Positions 15,684-24,640 of a stretch of DNA of 64,000 nt are shown here, piece after piece; within the stretch, counting starts at the first letter, position 1, and the number at the start of each line of letters is the position of its first letter. A program made the position numbers and the translations under genes. The DNA comes from Salinispora cortesiana (GTDB lineage Bacteria; Actinomycetota; Actinomycetes; Mycobacteriales; Micromonosporaceae): assembly GCF_000484695.1 (NCBI RefSeq), contig NZ_AXVR01000006.1:1-64000 (forward strand), read 5' to 3'. Under the pieces are notes generated by a model. That model had not been told where the DNA came from, did no database searches, and saw only the letters and a list, made by a program, of their open reading frames with translations.

Positions 15684-16511
15684 ATGAGCGGGCACTTCAC
15701 GGCGCCGGCGACAGCTATCGCGGGCGCGCTGCCGGGGTGGGTCACGCTGCTGCGGGCCCCGAACCCCGGGCCGATGACGTTGACTGGAACCAATACCTGG
15801 GTGCTCCGCGCCGCCGCCGGTGAACCCGCGGTGGTGATCGACCCCGGGCCGGCCGACGAGACGCACCTGGCCGCGATCGCCGCCCAGGGGCCGATCGGGC
15901 AGGTGCTGATCACCCATGGGCACCCCGACCACACCGAAGGCTCAGCGCGCCTGCACGACCTGCTCGGCGGGGCGCCCGTACGTGCCGCGGATCCGGTGCA
16001 CACCATCGGCGGTACGCCGCTGACCAGGTCCAACGGTGACCTCGGCGGTGACCCGCTGGAGATCCGCCTGCTGGGCACCCCCGGGCACACCGCCGACTCG
16101 GTCTGCTTCCTCGCGACGCACGGCGAGGAGCGGGTGGTCCTCACCGGTGACACCATTCTCGGCCAGGGCACCGCCGTGGTCGCCCACCCGGACGGGCACC
16201 TCGGGGACTACCTGGACAGTCTGGAGCTGCTCTCGACGTACGCCGGAATCCCGGCCCTGCCCGGTCACGGCCCGGCGCTGGCGGACTGCGGCGCCGCGGC
16301 GGAGTTCTACCTGGCCCACCGGCGGGCCCGACTCGACCAGGTCCGGGCCGCGCTCGACGCCGGTGCCCGCACCGCCGCCGAGGTTGTGGCGGTCGTCTAC
16401 GCCGATGTCGATCGGTCACTGTGGTGGGCCGCCCAGTGGTCGGTCCGGGCGCAACTGGCATACCTGGGCCGGGAATCCGGCACCACCGATGTGGAGTTGG
16501 AGCAGACGTGA
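15684..16511 (+). CDS. Metallo-beta-lactamase-fold hydrolase (Rv3677c/LACTB2-like)
   Basis: This 275-residue enzyme has the metal-binding motif T-H-G-H-P-D-H (LITHGHPDHTEG), a downstream His in GTPGHTADS, Asp in LTGDTILGQG, and a terminal His in PGHGPALAD, which together bind two metals. The N-terminal MTLTGTNTWVL and the helical C-terminal segment (AHRRARLDQVRAAL) place it with the LACTB2/Rv3677c group, some of which act on RNA. The substrate here is not known. Its GTGA stop overlaps the start of the large cyclase gene, so the two are translationally coupled, which departs from the mycobacterial arrangement where crp follows. Confidence 0.88.
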   Translation: MSGHFTAPATAIAGALPGWVTLLRAPNPGPMTLTGTNTWVLRAAAGEPAVVIDPGPADETHLAAIAAQGPIGQVLITHGHPDHTEGSARLHDLLGGAPVRAADPVHTIGGTPLTRSNGDLGGDPLEIRLLGTPGHTADSVCFLATHGEERVVLTGDTILGQGTAVVAHPDGHLGDYLDSLELLSTYAGIPALPGHGPALADCGAAAEFYLAHRRARLDQVRAALDAGARTAAEVVAVVYADVDRSLWWAAQWSVRAQLAYLGRESGTTDVELEQT

Positions 16512-19500
16512 CCTGCCCGGTGTGCGGAACCGTCGCGGTACCCGGTGCCCGGTTCTGCCACAACTGCGGCGCCGCGTTGCCGGCGGCGGCGACGCTCCCC
16601 GCCACCGAACGCCGGGTGGTCACCGTGCTCTTCGGCGACCTGTCCGACTTCACCTCCTGGTCGGAGGATCTCGACCCGGAGCGGGTCGGCGCCGTCACCG
16701 ACCGGGTACTCGCGGCGCTGGCCGGCGCGGTCAAGACCTTCGGCGGGCACGTCGACAAGCTGACCGGGGACGGCATCATGGCGGTCTTCGGTGCGCCGGT
16801 GGCGCACGAGGACGACGCCGAGCGGGCCGTTCGGGCGGCGCTGTCCATGCAGCGGGCGGTGCGCCGGGTCCTCGACGACGAACGCGGTGGTGGCGGGCCC
16901 CTGGGGCTGCGGGTCGGGCTCAACACGGGCGGCGTGATCGCCGGGATCCAGGCGGCCCTCGAGTACACGGTCATCGGAGACACGGTCAACACCGCCGCCC
17001 GGCTCGCCGACACGGCGGCGGTCGGCGCGGTCTACGCCGGGGACCGGACCGCCGCCGCCACCCGGCACATCGCCTCCTGGCGGGCGCTGCGCCCGCTGCG
17101 CCTGAAGGGCAAGCGCGAGCCGGTCGCGGCGTACGAGCTGCTTGGTCTGCTGGACGCCACGGGCACCCGGTCCGGGCTCGGGGACGAGGCGCCCTTCGTC
17201 GGCCGGGAGACCGAGATCGGGCGGGTGGCGGGCCGGCTCGCCGAGGTGGTTGACCGCGGTGAGCCCCGGGTACTGCTGATGACCGCCGAGGCCGGCATCG
17301 GCAAGTCCCGCTTCGCCGCCGAGGTGGAGCGGCTCGCCGCCGGCTACGACGTGGGCGCCGGCAGGTTCGCGGCGTACACCGGTGCGCGGGTGCTCTCTGT
17401 GCGCTGCGTCGCGTTCGGGGAACGGCGTCGGCTCGCTCCGCTGGCGGACTTGGTTCGCGCCGCGGTCGGCCTGCCCACCGACTCGGCCACCGCGCTCACC
17501 CGACCGGCGGTCGAGGAGCGACTGCGTCGACTCGGCCAGCGCCTCGGCCGTGCCGGTGGCGACCCCGCCTCGGTCGCCACCGAGCAGTTGCTGGCCCTGC
17601 TCGGCTACGCGGAGCTGCCCAGCGGCCCCACCGACCAGGGCGAGTGGCGCTCGGCGAGTCAGTCCGCCGACGGCGACGCGGTGCCCAATGCCGTCGCCGA
17701 CCTGCTCAGCGCCCTAGCCGCGGAGGCGCCGCTGGTGGTCGTGGTCGACGATCTGCACGACGCGACCACCGAGAGCACCCACGCGCTCGGCGAGACCCTG
17801 TCCCGGCTCGTCGGCCCGGTGCTGGTGCTGCTGCTGGGCCGGCCGGAGCTGGTCCGCACGGCGGGTGCCCTGGCTCGGGTGGCCGACGCCGAGGTCCATG
17901 CGCTGGCGACGCTGCGCGGTGCGGATGCCGCGCGGCTGCTCACCAGCTACCTCAGCGGGGGCCGGCTGCCGCAGGGGGACGCCGATCGCCTGCTCGCCAC
18001 CGCGCAGGGTAACCCGTTCTACCTGGCTGAGCTGGTCACCCTGCTGATGGAGCGGGGCGCGCTGACCGCCGGTGCCGACGAGGACTGGCAGCTCGCGCCG
18101 GGCTCGCTCGGCAGCCAACTCCTCTCCCGTGACCTCGCGGCTGTGCTCGCCGCGCGGATCGACGCGTTGCCGCCGGACGCCCGTTCGGTGCTGCGGGACG
18201 CGGCGGTGGTCGGCGACACCGTGCCGGCGGGGGCGCTGGAGGCGCTGCGAGAGCAGCGGAGCGGTCGGGACGGCCGACCGGCGGCGGTGGCCACCGTGGA
18301 GCTGGAACGTGCGGTCGAGGAGCTACTGCAACGCCGGATGTTGCACCGCGCGTGGTCCGGCCACACGTTCGCCACCCCGCTGATGCGGGAGGCGGCCTAC
18401 GCCGGGGTCAGCAAGGCCGAACTGGCCGAACGGCATGCGGCGCTCGCCCGCTGGGCGGCGGTCGATCCGCCGACCGGTACCCCCGCCTCCGGTGGGTTCA
18501 CCGAAGCCGCCCGGGACGACTTCGTGGCCGGGCACGTGGAGCGGGCGACCGCGCTCGCCGACGCGGTGGGGCTGCGGCCGGACGCACCGGCGCGGGCCGT
18601 GGTCCCGGTTGGGGTCGCCGCGTTGGGCCACGCCGCCCGCCGGTCGATGTACGCCGGGGAGCCGCTGCTGGCGGTGGAGTACGCCGAACGCGCCAGCGAG
18701 CTGGCTTCCGACGGGGTCCCGGCGGCCGACCGGGTGGTGCACGCGCGGGCGCTGCTCCAGATCGGCAAGGCGGCCGACGCCCTCGCCAACGCGGAGAAGA
18801 TCGCCGCCAACGCCGGGGACGAGGCGGCCACCCAGGCCAGTGCGCTGCTTCTGGCTGGGCAGGCGCACCAGACGATGGGCGACCCGGACCGGGCGGCGAG
18901 CTCCTGGGCGGAGGCGTTGCAGGTCGCCTCGGCCCACGAGTTGCCGACGCTGCGTGCGGCGGCGATGCGGCGGCTCGGGATGGCCGACTTCATCGCCGGC
19001 CGGCTGGGGCAGGCAAGCAGCCGGCTCGCGGCGTCCTACCAGACCAGCCTTGCGGTGCAGGATCGCCGCGGGCAGGCGTGGTCGTTGCAGAACCTGGCCT
19101 GGGTCACCACCACCCGGGGCGACTTCGCCGGCACCGACGCGGTACTCGGTCGGGCCGCGCGGTTGTTCGCCGAGCTGAAGGATCCGTACGGACGGGCCTG
19201 GCTGCGAGGCACCACCGCCTTCGCCCGGCTGCTCGCCGGCCGGCTGCACGAGGCCGGCCGCCTCGCCCGGGCGTTCCTGCCGTTCGGCGAGCGGGTCGGC
19301 GAGCAGTGGGCGGTGGGCACCCTGCGGGCGGTGGAGGCGTTCGCCACCGCCGAGCTGGGTGATCTGGCCGAGGCCGACCGAGCGGCCCGGCGGGCGTACC
19401 GGGACTTCGACGCCGCCTCCGACGAGTGGGGGCGGGGCTTCGCGCTGGTGGTGCGTGGGGTCATCGCGCGCGGCCTGGGCGAGCCGGAGCACGCCGCGGA

Positions 19501-20080
19501 TCTGCTCACCGACGCGATGGGGTACGCCCGTCGTACCTCGCATCCGCTGTTGACCGGCATGGCTGGCACGCTGCGGGGGTTCGTGGCGTTGGACTCGGGC
19601 GACCACGACCTGGCCGAGCGGGAGGCGCAGGCGGTGCTGGCCGCCGTCGAGCCGTACAACCCGTGGGCGCCGGCGCAGGTGGCGCCGCGGGTGCTGCTGG
19701 CCACCGCCCGGCTGGCGGCCGGTGACCCCGCGGCCGCGGTCGGCCTGCTCGCCCCGGTGGCGACCGCCGCGCAGACCACCCCGGCGTTGCTCTTCTCCCG
19801 TCGCCTGACGCTGGCCCAGTACGCCTCCGCCCTACTCGCCCACGGGCAGGCCGAGCAGGCGCTGGACTGGGCGCAGCGGGCCCGTACCGTCCCGGCGGAG
19901 GACGTGCGTAGCCAGGTGATCGCCGCCGCTGTGTTGGCGAAGGCGCTCGCCGCTACTGGCGAGTCGGCGGCGGCGCAGGCCAGCGCCCAGGAGGCGGTAC
20001 GCCTGGCGTACGCGACCGAGCAGCGGAGCGAGCGGCGGGACGCGGACGACCTCCTCGGCCGGTTGACGGCGGCCGACTGA
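16508..20080 (+). CDS. Class III nucleotide cyclase fused to AAA ATPase and TPR repeats, with zinc ribbon
   Basis: This is a 1190-residue cytoplasmic signalling protein. GTG 16508 overlaps the previous stop. An N-terminal zinc ribbon has Cys3, Cys6, Cys17 and Cys20. The class III cyclase domain (about residues 35-215) has both metal aspartates (Asp44 in LFGDLSDF, Asp88 in DKLTGDG), the purine-selecting Lys84, and the transition-state Asn/Arg in GDTVNTAARL, so it looks catalytically able to make cAMP or cGMP. A regulatory P-loop ATPase follows (FVGRETEIGR, TAEAGIGKSRF, LVVVVDDLHD). The C-terminal 550 residues are TPR-like helical repeats. The architecture matches MalT/LuxR-type ATPase-cyclases of actinobacteria that lack a DNA-binding end. 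A Crp homologue lies further along (47464-48141). Confidence 0.9.
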   Translation: MTCPVCGTVAVPGARFCHNCGAALPAAATLPATERRVVTVLFGDLSDFTSWSEDLDPERVGAVTDRVLAALAGAVKTFGGHVDKLTGDGIMAVFGAPVAHEDDAERAVRAALSMQRAVRRVLDDERGGGGPLGLRVGLNTGGVIAGIQAALEYTVIGDTVNTAARLADTAAVGAVYAGDRTAAATRHIASWRALRPLRLKGKREPVAAYELLGLLDATGTRSGLGDEAPFVGRETEIGRVAGRLAEVVDRGEPRVLLMTAEAGIGKSRFAAEVERLAAGYDVGAGRFAAYTGARVLSVRCVAFGERRRLAPLADLVRAAVGLPTDSATALTRPAVEERLRRLGQRLGRAGGDPASVATEQLLALLGYAELPSGPTDQGEWRSASQSADGDAVPNAVADLLSALAAEAPLVVVVDDLHDATTESTHALGETLSRLVGPVLVLLLGRPELVRTAGALARVADAEVHALATLRGADAARLLTSYLSGGRLPQGDADRLLATAQGNPFYLAELVTLLMERGALTAGADEDWQLAPGSLGSQLLSRDLAAVLAARIDALPPDARSVLRDAAVVGDTVPAGALEALREQRSGRDGRPAAVATVELERAVEELLQRRMLHRAWSGHTFATPLMREAAYAGVSKAELAERHAALARWAAVDPPTGTPASGGFTEAARDDFVAGHVERATALADAVGLRPDAPARAVVPVGVAALGHAARRSMYAGEPLLAVEYAERASELASDGVPAADRVVHARALLQIGKAADALANAEKIAANAGDEAATQASALLLAGQAHQTMGDPDRAASSWAEALQVASAHELPTLRAAAMRRLGMADFIAGRLGQASSRLAASYQTSLAVQDRRGQAWSLQNLAWVTTTRGDFAGTDAVLGRAARLFAELKDPYGRAWLRGTTAFARLLAGRLHEAGRLARAFLPFGERVGEQWAVGTLRAVEAFATAELGDLAEADRAARRAYRDFDAASDEWGRGFALVVRGVIARGLGEPEHAADLLTDAMGYARRTSHPLLTGMAGTLRGFVALDSGDHDLAEREAQAVLAAVEPYNPWAPAQVAPRVLLATARLAAGDPAAAVGLLAPVATAAQTTPALLFSRRLTLAQYASALLAHGQAEQALDWAQRARTVPAEDVRSQVIAAAVLAKALAATGESAAAQASAQEAVRLAYATEQRSERRDADDLLGRLTAAD

Positions 20081-20209
20081 TCCGGCCGTCGGCGGCGTCG
20101 CCGGTGACAGATTTTGGCAATTCCGGTGATGCGGGACAGGGTGGGTGCTCGATAGCGTGGGGGCCGCGCACGATCCGGGATACGGGCGTGCCGGACGGGA
20201 AGGGGTCTG

Positions 20210-20689
20210 ATGAAGCTGCCGCGTTCCGCTGCCGGTTGGACAGTCGCGGTCTTTGGCCTGCTCGCGTTGCTGGTGGGCGCGATCGGGTTGACCTGGCCGG
20301 AGGCGTTGCTGCGGCTGCTCGGCTTCGAGGTGCTGGAGTCCCGCGCGTCGGGTGACTATACCGTTACCTTCCTGACGGCGTCCTCGATGGCCTCGTTCAA
20401 CATGGGGGTCTACTACCTGCTCGCCGCGGTGACCGAGTGGCGGGCGTTCTACCGGTTCACGGTCGGGTTTCGACTCCTCACGTTCACCGTGTTCAGCATC
20501 CTGGTGCTGGTGGATGCCGCTCCGGGCCGATTCTTCGGGGTGGCCGCCTGGGAGGGGCTGGGCGCGTTGGCGACCGCTGCGGGTCTGTGGTGGGATCGCC
20601 GCGGCTCGGGTGCCGCATCGCCGGACGGTGCGGTCTCGCCCTCGGCCGACCCGGTTGGTCCGGCGCCCACCGCTGACGCGGTTCGCTGA
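20210..20689 (+). CDS. Small four-helix membrane protein
   Basis: This 159-residue integral membrane protein has four predicted helices: about residues 9-28 (TVAVFGLLALLVGAIGL), 52-72, 84-104 (LLTFTVFSILVLVDA) and 108-127. A hydrophilic Ala/Pro/Ser tail follows. The YTVTFLTASSMASFNMGVYYLLAA region is reminiscent of DoxX-like or short MFS-unrelated four-helix families, but I cannot name it. The ATG at 20210 has a GGGGTCTG leader of modest quality. It sits between the cyclase and the kinase genes on the same strand. Function unknown. Confidence 0.75.
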   Translation: MKLPRSAAGWTVAVFGLLALLVGAIGLTWPEALLRLLGFEVLESRASGDYTVTFLTASSMASFNMGVYYLLAAVTEWRAFYRFTVGFRLLTFTVFSILVLVDAAPGRFFGVAAWEGLGALATAAGLWWDRRGSGAASPDGAVSPSADPVGPAPTADAVR

Positions 20690-20719
20690 ACAGCCCGCCT
20701 GATTCGGTATTTTCAAGCC

Positions 20720-22240
20720 GTGACCGAGACCTCGCCTGGCGCGCTACCGACGCCCCTTGTGCCCGGGCTGACCGGTCTGCGGGTTTTTGCCCGAGGCGGT
20801 TACGCGACGATCTATAAAGCCACCCAGATCTCGGTGGCGCGCGAGGTGGCGGTCAAGGTAGAGAACCGCACTCTGGACAGCGAGCGGGACCAGGCCCGGT
20901 TCCTCCGGGAGGCACGGGCGGCCGGTCGGATGTCGTCGCACCCGCATGTGGTTGACCTCTTCGACGTCGGGGTCACCGTGGACCAGCACCCATACCTGAT
21001 CATGGAGCTCTGTGACGGGTCGTTCGCCGAACGGATGCGTACCTCGCCGCTCGGCCCCGTGGAGGCCCGCGACCTCGGAGTCAAGATCGCCGACGCGATC
21101 GCCCACTCCCACGCGGCCGGGGTGCTGCACCGGGACATCAAGCCGGCCAACATCCTCCACTCCCACTTCAACCCGGCGGTGCTGGCCGACTTCGGGCTGG
21201 CCGTCGTCGCCGAGCTGCGGGACGCCACGGTCGCCCTGGAGGTGCTCACCCCCGCGTACGCGCCGCCGGAGATGTTCAACCACAGCCCGCCATCACCGGC
21301 AGTGGATGTCTACGCCCTCTGCGCCACCCTCTACGCGGTGATGCACGGTCGGCCGCCGCGTTGGCGCTCCGAGCGCAACCCCAGCCTGGTGACGGTGCTG
21401 GAGATGTTCCACCAGCCGGTACCCGGCCTACCCGGGGTGCCGGAGGAGTTGGTCGACATCCTTCGGGCCGGCATGTCGAACGATCCGGTGGCGCGACCGT
21501 CCGCAGTCGAGCTGCGGGACCTGCTGGCCGCGCTGCCGGTGGGCGGGACCGCCGCCAGCGCCGCTGCCGAGCCGGCCGCCAGCGGGCACCCCGGGACGGC
21601 CCCGAGCGGGCACTCCGGAGCGGCCTCGGGCGGCCGGTCGACTCCCCCGACGCCCCGAGCGCCGGCCGAGGACGCGCACCCGACCCTTCCCTCCGCGGCC
21701 CGGCGTCGGCGGCCCTGGTTCCTCGGTGGCGCGGGAGTGGCCGCCCTCCTGGCGGCCGCCGCCGGGCTGGTCGGCGTCGGGCTGGATCCGCTTGGGCTGG
21801 AGGGCGGCCTGAGCGCGTCGCAACCGACCTCGAGTGCGGGCCGGACCGCCGATCCCGCACTTCGGCCCGCCTGCGCCCAAGCTGCGGAGCTACCGTCCGG
21901 GGCCCGGTGTGGAGACGAACTGGAGTGCTTCGGTCCGATCTGGGGCAGCGGGTCGCGGACCCCCGCGGAGCAGGTGTCCTGCTCGGGTGAGCACACCTGG
22001 GAGAGCTATGCCGAGGGTGAGCTGTCCGACGTGGCCCGCGGGGCCGGCTACGTCGACATCAGCGTCAACCCGATGGTTCGTCGGGTGTGTAACGAGACCA
22101 CCTTCAAGCTCGCCGTCGGCCTCAACCACACCGAGGGGTGGAAGCTGGAAGTGCTGCCCCCCGGGGAGGCGGAGCGGACGTACCGCTGTGTGGCCGGGCG
22201 CGGGCTGGACGCGCTCGCCGCCCCGACTCTCGTGCGCTGA
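20720..22240 (+). CDS. Receptor-type Ser/Thr protein kinase
   Basis: This 506-residue transmembrane kinase has a GTG start. The Hanks-type kinase domain (residues 15-275) has a glycine loop (ARGGYATIY), catalytic Lys46 (VAVKVEN), HRDIKPANIL with Asp139/Lys141/Asn144, and DFGLA with Asp157, so it should be active. A Pro/Ser/Gly-rich juxtamembrane linker (about residues 275-330) ends in RRRRPW. One transmembrane helix follows (about residues 333-355). The extracellular domain of about 140 residues contains several cysteines (PACAQ, ARCGDELECFG, VSCSGEH, RRVCNE, YRCVAG) that should form disulfides and sense an external signal. No PASTA repeats are present. The ligand is unknown. Confidence 0.9.
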   Translation: MTETSPGALPTPLVPGLTGLRVFARGGYATIYKATQISVAREVAVKVENRTLDSERDQARFLREARAAGRMSSHPHVVDLFDVGVTVDQHPYLIMELCDGSFAERMRTSPLGPVEARDLGVKIADAIAHSHAAGVLHRDIKPANILHSHFNPAVLADFGLAVVAELRDATVALEVLTPAYAPPEMFNHSPPSPAVDVYALCATLYAVMHGRPPRWRSERNPSLVTVLEMFHQPVPGLPGVPEELVDILRAGMSNDPVARPSAVELRDLLAALPVGGTAASAAAEPAASGHPGTAPSGHSGAASGGRSTPPTPRAPAEDAHPTLPSAARRRRPWFLGGAGVAALLAAAAGLVGVGLDPLGLEGGLSASQPTSSAGRTADPALRPACAQAAELPSGARCGDELECFGPIWGSGSRTPAEQVSCSGEHTWESYAEGELSDVARGAGYVDISVNPMVRRVCNETTFKLAVGLNHTEGWKLEVLPPGEAERTYRCVAGRGLDALAAPTLVR

Positions 22241-22304
22241 GCGTCGCCGTGCGACCGTGGCCGCGAGGACTGCCAAGTCGCGAAACATGAAGGCAAGGTG
22301 AACC

Positions 22305-22925
22305 ATGGATCAGTCGGTCCTCTTCGACATTGACGGCACCCTCGTGGATTCGACCGAGGCGGTTACCACCAGTTGGCATACGGTCGCTGCTCGTTACGGC
22401 GTCGATGCGGACGCCATCCTGCGGGTCTGCCACGGCCGGCGCGACGAGGACGTGGTGCCGGAGTTCTTTCCGCCCGAGGTTGTCGCGTCGGTCCTGCGGG
22501 AGACGGCCGACCTCCAGCTCTCGTACGCCGATCTGGTGCGCCCGATCCCCGGCGCCACCGCCGCGTTGACCACGATCACCGATGACCGGTGGGCCGTCGT
22601 CACGTCCGGGTCCCGCCCGCTGATGACTGCCCGGATGCGCGGTGCCGGTCTGCGAACTCCAGCGATCTTCGTGGCGGCGGAGGATGTCCGCCACGGCAAG
22701 CCCGATCCCGAGGGGTATCTGCTGGCCGCCCGGCAACTCGGTGTTGCCGCCTCGTCCTGCGTTGTGGTGGAGGATTCCCCCGCCGGAGTCGCCGCCGGCA
22801 AAGCGGCCGGGGCGGTGGTCGTCGCGCTCACCACCACCCACGCTCCGGAGGAGCTGGCCCACGCCGATGCCGTCGTCGACGACCTGCGTGAGCTGGACCG
22901 GGTGATCACATCTTTGCCGGCCTGA
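22305..22925 (+). CDS. HAD-superfamily phosphatase (sugar-phosphate type)
   Basis: This 206-residue haloacid-dehalogenase phosphatase has all catalytic motifs: motif I FDIDGTLVDS (Asp8, Asp10), motif II VTSGSRP, motif III Lys in RHGKPDPEGY, and motif IV VVVEDSPAGV. The cap of about 60 residues between motifs I and II puts it in subfamily I, with beta-phosphoglucomutase-like and sugar-phosphate phosphatases. The ATG at 22305 is preceded by GAAGGCAAGGTG. The stop codon is embedded in a terminator hairpin, so this is probably a monocistronic gene. The substrate is not determinable from sequence. Confidence 0.87.
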   Translation: MDQSVLFDIDGTLVDSTEAVTTSWHTVAARYGVDADAILRVCHGRRDEDVVPEFFPPEVVASVLRETADLQLSYADLVRPIPGATAALTTITDDRWAVVTSGSRPLMTARMRGAGLRTPAIFVAAEDVRHGKPDPEGYLLAARQLGVAASSCVVVEDSPAGVAAGKAAGAVVVALTTTHAPEELAHADAVVDDLRELDRVITSLPA

Positions 22926-22946
22926 GGCCGGCCCGGGGCCTCAGGC
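22920..22946 (+). terminator. Hairpin over the HAD stop codon
   Basis: A 10-bp perfect stem pairs 22920-22929 with 22937-22946 and includes the TGA stop in its left arm. It marks the end of the HAD transcript, and the truncated DUF2075 gene begins within about ten bases of it. Confidence 0.6.
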
Positions 22947-22953
22947 GCCACGG

Positions 22954-23898
22954 GAGACTTTCAAACGTGCGGCCAGGGGCCTACGGGGCACCTTCACCAC
23001 CTTGAACAACATCGCCGACCGGGTGCGGACCGATGAGCTGGACCTGATCCTGTGCGACGAGGCGCACCGGCTCACCGCGCGGCCGATGGCGGGTTCCTTC
23101 GTGATGCGCCCGGGTGAATCCACCGTTTCGGTGATCGTCACCCGAGCGAAGGTGCCGGTCTTTTTCATCGATGGTGATCAGCGCCTCTTCGGCGAGGAGG
23201 TCTGGACCCCGGAGGCGCTGGTCAAAGAAATTCAGCACCTCGGCGCGGAAGTAGTGCCGATCAGTCTGGACCGCCCGCTGCGCGCCGTCGGTAGCGCGAC
23301 GTACGACACCTGGGGCCAGCGGCTTCTGTCGGATCACCCGGTGCGGTGGAACCCCGATGTCGACGATGATCCAGAGCCTTTCGGGCTCTACTGCGCCGAC
23401 ACCGCCGCGGCCATGGAAGAGTTCCTACAGGACAAAATCGACGCGGGCTTCAGCGCCCGGATATGCGCCGGGATGTGTTGGGAGTGGACCGATGACTCCG
23501 GGACCGTTCCGGATGTCAAACCCGAGGCGGGCTGGGCGCGTCCGTGGAACGCCGGTGACAACCACCGGACACCAGGCGTGCCAAAACGGCGGTTCTGGGC
23601 CACCGAACCAGGCGGGTTTGGCCAGATCGGTTGTGTGCACACCGTGCAGGGGCTGGAATACGATTGGGGCGGGGTGATTTTCGGCCCCGACCTGACCTGG
23701 AGCGGCAGCCGATGGCTGTTGCACCGCAAGCACGTGCGCAGCAAGGCCGATCGGATCCAGGACGATGCGGAACTCCTACGGGCGATCCGAAACGCCTACG
23801 GTGTCCTCCTGACGCGCTCCATCCGTGGGACCGTGCTCTACTCGGTTGACCCGGCGACCCGACAGCTCTTCGCTGACCTGGGAATTCCGAAGATCTGA
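22954..23898 (+). pseudogene. DUF2075 (Schlafen-type helicase) gene, 5'-truncated remnant
   Basis: The surviving frame is the C-terminal two-thirds of a DUF2075 DNA/RNA helicase. It has the Walker B-like LDLILCDEAHR, FFIDGDQR, the family hallmark VHTVQGLEYDWGGVIFGPDL, and the end motif AIRNAYGVLLTRSIRGTVLY. The P-loop and N-terminal nuclease-like part are missing. The homologous sequence begins upstream of any good start codon (FKRAARGLRG at about 22960), directly after the HAD terminator hairpin; the first usable start is TTG 23002. The coding frame is otherwise open to 23898. In other genomes such genes sit in defence or restriction islands, so this looks like the edge of a deleted island. 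Confidence 0.75.
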
Positions 23899-23941
23899 TC
23901 TTCGGCTCGGTACCCCACGCGGCTGCCGGACCGGCGGTCGC

Positions 23942-24640
23942 TCACCGTGGACGCACGGCGGCAACGAGGCGGCTCACCTCATCGCCGTCGGTCGCCTCGC
24001 GTCCGTCGCGCCGGACGGGCGCACGCAGGTGGACCTCCCGCGCCCCGGTCTCGGCGAGCACCCGCCGGACGTTGTGCGAGCGGATACCGCCGGCGGCGAT
24101 CACCCGAAGCCGATCGCCGGCCCGCTGCCGAAGTGCGGCGATGCGGGCGGCACCGGCCAGTGCGGTGGCCGCCGCGCCCGAGGTGAGCACGGCGTCCGCC
24201 CCGAGGTCGATGGCCTGATCGATCGCCGCGAGCTGGTCATCGACCTCGTCGAAGGCCTTGTGGACGGTTACCGGCAACGGCCCCGCGGCCTCGATCAGGT
24301 CCCGCAGCACGGCCAGGTCGAGGTTGTTGTCGGGGGTGAGCGCGCCGACCACCACCCCGACCGTGAGACCGTTTGGGTTGGGCAGGGCGCGGAGTGCCGC
24401 GATGTCGGCGAGCATGACCTGCTGCTCGATCTCGCTCACCCGGAAGTCACCGCCCCGAGGCCTGATCATGACGCGTAGATCGGGCGCACGCAGCGTACGC
24501 AGGGCGACCTCAACCGTCCCCAGGCTCGGGGTGGTGCCGCCCTGGCCGAGGTCGGCGCAGAGCTCCAGCCGGTCGGCCCCGGCCGCCTCGGCCACCAGTG
24601 CGGTCGGCACATCACTGACGCAGATCTCTACTGTGGTCAT
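23942..24640 (-). CDS. cutC: CutC family protein
   Basis: This 232-residue TIM-barrel protein is of the CutC family, historically called copper homeostasis protein; the true enzymatic activity is unsettled. The start is ATG 24640, overlapping the stop of the ABC ATPase gene (ATGA). Conserved pieces are VEICVSD, GADRLELCADLGQGGTTPS, VMIRPRGGDF, VVVGALT, TVHKAFDE, VLTSGAA and IAAGGIRSHNV. It is the last gene of the peptide-importer operon, so its substrate is likely derived from what that importer brings in. No copper chaperone, exporter or metal regulator is nearby. Confidence 0.9.
   Translation of the reverse strand: MTTVEICVSDVPTALVAEAAGADRLELCADLGQGGTTPSLGTVEVALRTLRAPDLRVMIRPRGGDFRVSEIEQQVMLADIAALRALPNPNGLTVGVVVGALTPDNNLDLAVLRDLIEAAGPLPVTVHKAFDEVDDQLAAIDQAIDLGADAVLTSGAAATALAGAARIAALRQRAGDRLRVIAAGGIRSHNVRRVLAETGAREVHLRAPVRRDGREATDGDEVSRLVAAVRPR

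Noticed and set aside
23942..24640. Copper-resistance locus because of cutC
   Set aside because: No copper ATPase, chaperone, multicopper oxidase or CsoR/CueR regulator lies nearby; cutC is coupled to a peptide importer.
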